Assembly: GCA_000611775.1 (NCBI GenBank)
Contig: KK106982.1
Span: forward strand, 6,070,495-6,134,494
Length of the DNA stretch: 64,000 bases
From: Umbilicaria muhlenbergii
Lineage: Eukaryota; Ascomycota; Lecanoromycetes; Umbilicariales; Umbilicariaceae
Reading direction: 5' to 3'
Shown here: in pieces, positions 57,059-64,000 of the stretch
Layout of the letters: each line of letters opens with the position of its first letter
How positions within the stretch are numbered: position 1 is the first letter of the stretch
Notes under the pieces: generated by a model
The model's input: only the letters and a program-made list of their open reading frames with translations
Told to the model about the DNA's origin: nothing
Database searches by the model: none
Position numbers and translations under genes: made by a program

Positions 57059-60000
57059 AGACCGACTCAAACGATCTTGCTATACTTCATGTGAGCATCA
57101 TGTATGGCCAGTGTTCGGGTATGGAATGGGCAGTGAAGGGGTTCCCATGCGTTCGTTAGGAAGGCTGTAGCTACGCTGGGAGATCGACGAAGGCCTTTGG
57201 GGTCTCGGCCATAGTTGTGTAGTGGACGAGTAATGAATACACCAAGGAAGGCCACGGCGACTTGAGCTAACAAGAGATCGTACAGTCTGTCTATTATTCT
57301 TCCGTATAGAATCCTTTCCAGTAATAGACATGGACTTGCTATTGAAGATAACCGGGGTACACCTTCGAACCGTTATCCACGCCGCCGCAGACGCAGGAGC
57401 AGTCATACGGACTTGAAAGAGCATGAAATACGATGGACCGAAGGGCACGACGGCCCTAAAGCTCAAAGAGAGCAATTATATGGCATGGGCCGAGTCCGTG
57501 CAGGCATATTTGGTGGCACGAGACCACTGGGACGTCGTTGAAGGGGCGTACGCCAAGCCAGAAAAGGTGTTAGTGGACGAGAAAGAGACGCAGGGATCAC
57601 AAGAGGAGACCAAGAAGTGAGTAAGGGCGGACAGGAAAGCCTGGTATGATATAAAATCATTTTGCAACCAGGCCGACGCAACCTTCTATAAACAGGAGAC
57701 TGCCAAGGAGCTTTGGGACCGCCTAAAGGAAATGAAGAAGCCTATAGGAACCACCTACTACCTGTCCCAAATCAGAGCTTTCTCCAATTATAAGCAAGGA
57801 CCGAAGGAGACGGCGGAGCAAGTTTTATACACCTTGCGGAAAATACAAGCCGAAATTCAGGTTTTAAGTCCTGATACTCCTATATAAGATAACATGCTTC
57901 GAGAAGTCTTCCTTGGATCTTTAAGAGAGGACCCATACGGCCCAATGATCTTTCAAATTCAAAATGAGGTGGTAGAGTCATCTATTGCCAATGTCCTACG
58001 CCAACTAAAGGAGAAGGAAATGGAAGACGCCTAAAATAAGGCGGCCAAGAACGCCACCGCCAATGCCGCCAAGGCAGGAAGCCAGACAGGGAGCCAGCAG
58101 TCATCCAGCAAGGACGACAAGGACAGCAAACGGGGGAAAACCTGCTTTCAGTGCCAGAAAAAGGGACATTTCGCCGCGAACTGCTACGCTACCCATACGA
58201 AAGACGGGGAAGAATTACCCCCGAACGGTGTTAAACCACCCCCGAAATCGAAGGCCAATGCAAGGCAAGCCTCCGAAAGTTCAGGGGGGTCGGAAACTTC
58301 AAAAAATTTGAAAAAATCAAACAACCAGGACCACGAAGCCAGCGATGATGGCAGGGCGTGAAGAGCGACGGCCTTGGAAGTCATAGCCAGCCTGGAATTA
58401 CCTCCCGGCTGCTGGATAGTCGACTCCGGAGCAAGTCATCATATGACCCCGGATAGGAGCTTTTTCACCGAAATTCAGGATTACTCTACGGACGTTTGCT
58501 TGGCCAATGGAAAGTCGATAAAGGCGACGGGAATTGGCAAGGCGGAAGTTTCTTTTGGGGGCAAAATACTCACCCTAAAGGACGTCCTTTATGTCCCAGA
58601 ATTGGACGGGAATTTGCTGTCGATCGGAGCAGCCAGTAAGAATGGGATAACCGTGGAATTTGGACTCGAACGAGTGCTTTTTAAGCGCCAAGGAAACGTC
58701 ATTGCCACGGCAAGCCAGCACGGTTCAGTTTATATACTGAAATCGACAAACGGGAAAGTGGCCTTTAAGGTCCAGACCTACCAAAAATCGACGAACGGCC
58801 TGGCCGCTCCAGCGACAGCAGGGGGAGCACCGCCTATATTAGGGCTCACTCCGGAGCCAGTGGGAGCAGGTCCAGAGCAGGCGGGTGGCTCATATGGAGC
58901 CCCTGCCCCGGGGGAGGTTTTGGGGCCAATTACCCCGGAAACTTCCAAAATTTCGAACCAGTCACAAACCGAGTACTGGAAGTGGCATCGGAGGTTCGGC
59001 CATGCAGGGGCATATCGCCTGCAACGCCTAAAATCATGTGTGAAGGGTATAACCCGCGATTTACGCCCTACCGAAGCGGAAAAGGACTGCTCGGCATGTC
59101 TACACAGTAAAATGATACAGGTACAGAACAAGGCTTCAATATCAAGAGCTCAAAAGCCTTTGGAACGAGTCTTTTCAGACATTTGAGGACCATACCAGAT
59201 TGATAGTCTAGGTGGAAACCGATATTTCGCTACATTTTCAGACGAATATTCCCGTTATGGTGATGTTTACCTACTCCAGGCGAGGACGGATCTTTATGCA
59301 ACGTTTGAAATATGGAAGCTAAAGGCAGAGAAAGAAACCGGAAAGAAGCTCCTGGTCTTTCGATGTGATAATGGCGGAGAATATGGCAAATTGGCCAGCA
59401 TTTGGACGCCTAAGGGGGTAGAATTCGAATTTACCACCCCATATACACCGGAACAAAACGGTTACGCTGAACGCCTAAACCGTACGATTACAGAGGCCAT
59501 TCGGAGCATGCTTTATGACTCCCAATTGCCACCAGAATTTTGGGGTGAAGCCGCCAAAACCGCCGCCTACCTACGAAATCAACTCCCATTGGGGGGTAAC
59601 CATGGGGCAAAGACCCCATACGAATTATATACAGGGTCTAAACCCTCCGTTGAACATCTATGACCATTTGGGTGCGTCGTCCATTGCCACATACCAAAGG
59701 AAAAACGGGCGAAATTGGAAGACACCTCTTATAAGGGGGTTTTCGTTGGTTATTGCAAGAGCAACCAGCAATTTCGGGTCTGGAATCCTTCGAAAAACCT
59801 GGTAGAAATCCATACCCATGTTCTCTTCCTTGAGAAAGAGAAAGGAGGAAGTTTGTTGGCAAATCCAAGCCTTTATAAGGATGGCTGGGAAAACCCTATC
59901 GACCCCGACACCATTGACGACGACGACACACTGGTCTTGACGCCTCAGGAGCTTGCTCGGAGGCGCAATGAAAGTGGGGGAGCATTACCTCCAGGCCCTG

Positions 60001-61167
60001 AGCCCACTGGAGCAGTGGGAGATTTATCGGAGCTTCCGACGTTGTTTCAGGGGCCCGAAAATCAAACCGGAAATTTCAAAGAAAATTCAAACGATAACGA
60101 TACACATTCAGACCAAGCTGAAGAAAATGAGGAAGATTCTTCTGGCTCTGAAGAAGCCTCCGGAACCATACATTTGGCACCTGGACCAGCTGCTGAAAAT
60201 CCGGAGGAGCAAGAAAGAATTCCAGGCCGGCCACTGAGTTTGACGCCATTATATACTCAAAGTGGTCGATTATCGAAGCCGAATACACGATATATGTCCA
60301 ATATGGCTATTCAGGAGCAGGTCCACGAGCCTTCCACCTACAAGGAAGCAGTCCGAAGCCCTACTCACCGCCGTCAATGGACCCAAGCCATAGACGAAGA
60401 ATTAAATTCGCTGGCGGCCAACGGCACATGGGAACTGGTTGAACTGCCTAAGGGGCGTCAACCAATCAGTTCTAAATGGGTATTTAAGGTAAAGTACACT
60501 CCGAGCGGCCTAATTGAGCGTTTCAAAGCCCGCCTGGTTGCTAGAGGATTTTCCCAGCAATATGGGGTGGACTACGAAGAAACCTTTGCCCCAACCCTAC
60601 GTTTCGACTCGCTCCGCATGCTCCTGGCTATTGCAGCGTACGAAGACCTGCATATACACCAAATGGACGTCGTCAGCGCATACCTCGCCGGCGAGCTCGA
60701 AGAAGAAATCTATATGGAGCCCCCAGAGGGTTTGCCCTACGACCGGTCTAAAAGAATGGCCTGTCGACTAATCAAGGGCTTATACGGCTTAAAGCAGTCT
60801 GGACGGGTTTGGGACTCGGCCCATGCCATATAATTGCTCTCGTTGAGCTTTAGGGCCGTCGTGCCCTTCAGTCCATTGTATTCCATGCTCTTTCAAGTCC
60901 GTATGACTGCTCCTGCGTCTGCGGCGGCGTGGATAACGGTTCGAAGGTGGGGGGGGTGGATTTTCGAAGTTTTTCGACCTCTTTGGTTCGAGCGATAAAC
61001 CGATGTTTTATCGTCTGGAAATGGACGTTTATATCGTCCGCTTGCGTGGTAGGCTTTCGATTGCCTAATCGGGTCGAGGGTTCGTCGGCGAGGGTTAGGG
61101 CAGAGTAGGGTAGTAGGGCAAAGCAACGACAACAGGCGGTAGTTATGCACTGACCGGGCTCATAACC

Positions 61168-61434
61168 TGTTGCAATGGGGCGATATAGAGGCCAAATAGA
61201 TGTATTATATCTAGCTAAATACCGCTCCAATTGATATAAATGAACGTGTAGAAGCAAGCAGTCTTCGTAGAAATCAGGGCACATTAAATAACCCCCCATA
61301 TCGGCTTTCTCGGTGCTCGCCTACATTGACCGAGCGCCTATAGTCGGGCCGAGCGCATGTAGGCATGATGCCTGCTACGGGCATATATTGGCTGCTGCAG
61401 GGCGGGGCGGACGAACGATTTTCCACATGCAACA
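61168..61434 (-). repeat. Copia-2 LTR, internal inverted copy
   Basis: 267 bp in reverse orientation. Its outer edge adjoins GGGCTCATAACC, i.e. an inverted primer-binding site matching the initiator-Met tRNA anticodon arm. Confidence 0.9.
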
Positions 61435-62163
61435 TCTAGGAGTGCTGTGAGCTAAATGAGCGAGTAGAAGTGGGAATATATGTGCTTACGAGGAATGTTG
61501 TCTCTGTGTATACTTGTGCGGTAAATGCCTAAAATGACCCCCCCCAACTTGTAAATTCCCGGAATAACCCCCAAACCTTCATAATTCCTCGTTTGACCCC
61601 CTAAAAATATTGAAGAATAAAAATGTCTGCACTGTTCTTTCCTCAATCAAATTAATATTAGGGGATAAATTGATTCAAAGGTGGGTGTAGAAAACATTTG
61701 TGTTGTCGCATACTTATGATGTTCATTGTTAAGTAATCGTGTGAACGATTATTAGTAAGCAAAGCACGATTAAAAGTTTAGTTAAGATTATAATTGAAAA
61801 CTCAACCGGAGAGTGCTGAATTCTAGTTGGCGAGGCACGATTACATGAACCTATCAAGAGCTTCACAAAGAAAAGAAGCAGGCGAGTTAATGATGAGTAG
61901 ACTGTAGATCAGAGTGAGTTCAGACCCGTTTTAAACAACCTGAGTCATACAAATAAATGCATGAAAGTCAGCCTGAAAGCACCTCTATAGAAGGCTGAGG
62001 GTCAAACGAGGAATTATGAAGTTTTGGGGGTTATTCCGGGAATTTACAAGTTGGGGGGGGTCATTTTAGGCATTTACCGCACAAGTATACACAGAGACAA
62101 CATTCCTCGTAAGCACATATATTCCCACTTCTACTCGCTCATTTAGCTCACAGCACTCCTAGA

Positions 62164-62430
62164 TGTTGCATGTGGAAAATCGTTCGTCCGCCCCGCCCTG
62201 CAGCAGCCAATATATGCCCGTAGCAGGCATCATGCCTACATGCGCTCGGCCCGACTATAGGCGCTCGGTCAATGTAGGCGAGCACCGAGAAAGCCGATAT
62301 GGGGGGTTATTTAATGTGCCCTGATTTCTACGAAGACTGCTTGCTTCTACACGTTCATTTATATCAATTGGAGCGGTATTTAGATAGATATAATACATCT
62401 ATTTGGCCTCTATATCGCCCCATTGCAACA
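62164..62430 (+). repeat. Copia-2 LTR, right
   Basis: 267 bp, followed by the AGGTT target duplication. Confidence 0.9.
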
Positions 62431-62435
62431 AGGTT

Positions 62436-63590
62436 CAGCTTTGGAGGGAAAGATCGCAGTCATGAAAGAATCTGCTCATAGCTTGCTGTAGCCTTAGATC
62501 TGCAAGTTGTGCACCCGACAGCCTCAATAGTGTTCGGGCAGAAGACCCCCTTTCCCACCCAAAATGGACTTTACGACAGGAAGTTCCCCGGCCATAGGGA
62601 GATTAAAGAGAGTGTGTATTTATGACAACAGCTGTTTGTAGCATTCAGTAGTGTTGAAAGTGCTACTAGTCTCGCCCGTGGCCAAAACCCCTCAGAATCT
62701 AGTGGAATGTTTGAAATCCATCATAATATCATTATACTCTCCGCGAGATACTTGACACAACTTGGAACTACAGATCTGCGGAATCTGGCAGAATGTTTAA
62801 GATCTGTTTTTGTACTCTCCGCGGGATTCCTATGCCATTGACTTAAGCCCCCGTTTTGAAATTCCCACCCCTGAGTGGAGTGAAAAGATGATCAACAAGG
62901 CAACTTGAAACTACAGACCTGCGGAATCTGCCAGAATATTTAGAATTCATCATTATACTCTCAGCGTAACTCCTAATACAATTGGGCATGGTCTTGTACT
63001 TTGAGGGTTTGAGGGGCAAGGCCAGATATATATGAGCGGCTGCAGAGGGACCTTGGTAGAAAACCTCATTATGCCTGATAATACTCAAAACGTGTTTCAC
63101 TGCCTTCAGCACATCATGAAGAGATCAAAGTCTTAAAATGTAAGAGGCTGGGTATACGACGGTCGTCGTATAGGTGTTGAACGGGGTGTCGTAGGCAATA
63201 TAGTCACGATAGGGCCAATGCAATAGTTATATGTCTTCTATTAGGTGGCAAAACTGATCGCTGAGGAAGCAGGTTTCTGAACCTCCTTGCGAAGAGTTTT
63301 CACTTGATGCCAAGGCACTACTCGCTGAGTCATCATATATAAGCGAGCTATAGTGACGTACTGTCGTACTGTCGTACCACTATATGGTGGCCCTGACATA
63401 AAACAAGCTATCTGCAGCATTTCATAGTACTAGTGTTGAAAGTGCTAGTAGTCCCGCCCGCAGTAATAAAACCCCTCAGCAGAGAACCCCCTTTTTCCTG
63501 GTAAAGATTGTGAAAAAGGGTCTCGCGGCCTTCAGCACATTACAGAGAGATCAGAGTTGTAGAACAAGCTCTCTGCAGCTTTCTGCAGCG
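62436..63590. other. Repeat-rich region without genes
   Basis: Two repeat types are visible. A GAATCT-G-AGAATGTTT...TACTCTC-GCG unit occurs three times (about 62695, 62777, 62925). A block built on GTGTTGAAAGTGCTA-TAGT and AAAACCCCTCAG occurs at about 62651 and 63433, with a third diverged copy at about 63590-63655. CTTCAGCACAT...GAGATCA occurs at about 63103 and 63532. No coding sequence is supported. Confidence 0.6.
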
Positions 63591-64000
63591 TTAAATACTA
63601 TTAGTGATGGTGTCATTGATAAAACCTCCTTGGCGGAGAACCCCCTTCTCTGTTGGAACGGCTAAGCTGGCCATTTGCATCCTGAATCCGATACCGATAC
63701 CCTCCAGGACTTGGTATCCAATCCATTGCGCACGACTGGCCGTCATCGGAATGGTAGTGAAAAGGCCGGCACCAACAGACATGAGGACAGAAGAGAGGAT
63801 TGCGAAAGGCGTGTAGTATCCGATCGCCATGACGCCAAACATAACCAGTATGCTGGAGACAATGAGAGCAATCAGAAGCGGAAGATTTCGAATACCTGAC
63901 TCGATCGGACTCACACCCTGGACAACCTGAAACCACAGCGGTAGATAGTAGATGAGCACCATCATTGAGCCAGAGATACACATTGTGAGCCAAAATCCGG
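63591..64000 (-). pseudogene. MFS drug-efflux transporter (DHA2-like), partial
   Basis: Membrane transporter fragment entering from beyond the right edge. The visible ~110 residues contain typical helices: MVLIYYLPLWFQVVQGVSP, ESGIRNLPLLIALIVSSIL, FGVMAIGYYTPFAILSSVLM, and WIGYQVLEGIGIGFRMQMAS, the conserved GxGxG-like motif of the toxin/drug efflux group. Similarity stops at about 63655, where the sequence changes into the AACCCCCTT repeat also seen at 63480, so the last helices are missing. It is probably a 3'-truncated gene, damaged by the repeat. Its 5' end cannot be judged from this window. Confidence 0.7.

Larger units (their letters stand above)
56792..62430 (+). mobile_element. Second Ty1/copia element, internally rearranged
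   Basis: A fossil element flanked by 5-bp duplications AGGTT (56787-56791 and 62431-62435). LTRs of 267 bp lie at 56792-57058 (+), 61168-61434 (inverted) and 62164-62430 (+). Parts on the + strand: gag with CCHC knuckle (57423-58330), protease/pre-integrase (58374-59180), integrase (59190-59650) and reverse transcriptase to about 60811; RNase H is absent. From about 60812 the sequence is an inverted copy of the gag start, leader, primer-binding site and LTR, and from 61168 to 62430 it forms a large palindrome. About 290 bp of unrelated DNA replaces the leader after the first LTR. It is broken, with only a few breaks within gag-pol besides the missing 3' part. Good coding preservation suggests it is younger than the 39.9-kb copia element. 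Confidence 0.85.
61168..62430. repeat. Large palindrome, 432-bp arms
   Basis: Arms 61168-61599 and 61999-62430 are reverse complements with very few mismatches. Each consists of an LTR plus ~165 bp of non-LTR sequence (TCTAGGAGTGCTGTGAGC ... TCGTTTGACCC). The spacer is 399 bp of unique, AT-rich DNA. Confidence 0.88.

Noticed and set aside
61436-62163. A separate TIR transposon between LTRs
   Set aside because: The inverted symmetry continues without a break through both flanking LTRs, so a palindrome of the whole block is the simpler explanation.

Overview
The window reads as nuclear DNA of a filamentous ascomycete, most likely a Dothideomycete or a related lineage. The evidence is short introns of about 45-65 nt with GTAHGT donors and CTAAC branch points, a carotenoid/rhodopsin cluster, a fungal C-type annexin, a GH18 chitinase with a GPI-type tail, a NACHT-WD40 (NLR-like) gene, Fot1/pogo DNA transposons and Ty1/copia and Ty3/gypsy retroelements. 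Exon boundaries were worked out by hand from the sequence; no database search was run.

0-7.5 kb is a three-gene carotenoid/photoreceptor cluster on the + strand: bifunctional phytoene synthase/lycopene cyclase (134-2137), phytoene desaturase (2728-4531) and a proton-pump-type microbial rhodopsin (6306-7495). Together they make beta-carotene-type carotenoids and an opsin that binds retinal. The dioxygenase that cleaves carotene to retinal is not visible here.

7.9-15.7 kb is bounded by 44-bp inverted repeats flanked by TA. It holds a decayed Fot1/pogo transposase and, on the opposite strand, an apparently intact NLR-like gene with a single WD40 repeat. This is the best candidate in the window for something unusual: a DNA transposon carrying an incompatibility/immune-type gene.

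15.9-39.7 kb is host sequence: a small family of unknown proteins (two decayed members at 16.3-17.9 kb, one intact member at 28.0 kb), secreted and GPI-anchored proteins, an annexin (24.0 kb), a large modular chitinase (30.4-34.4 kb), tRNA-like fragments and short repeats.

39.7-64 kb is repeat-rich. A Ty1/copia element (39918-51876) sits in a host ORF and contains a nested Ty3/gypsy chromovirus (44485-50956). A solo LTR of the same copia family (52742-52996) sits in a second host gene. A second copia-type element (56792-62430) has an inverted internal LTR and a 432-bp-arm palindrome. Decayed host genes lie between them, and a truncated MFS transporter runs off the right end. C-to-T changes in repeats and decayed genes favour CpC/CpG rather than the classical RIP CpA context.
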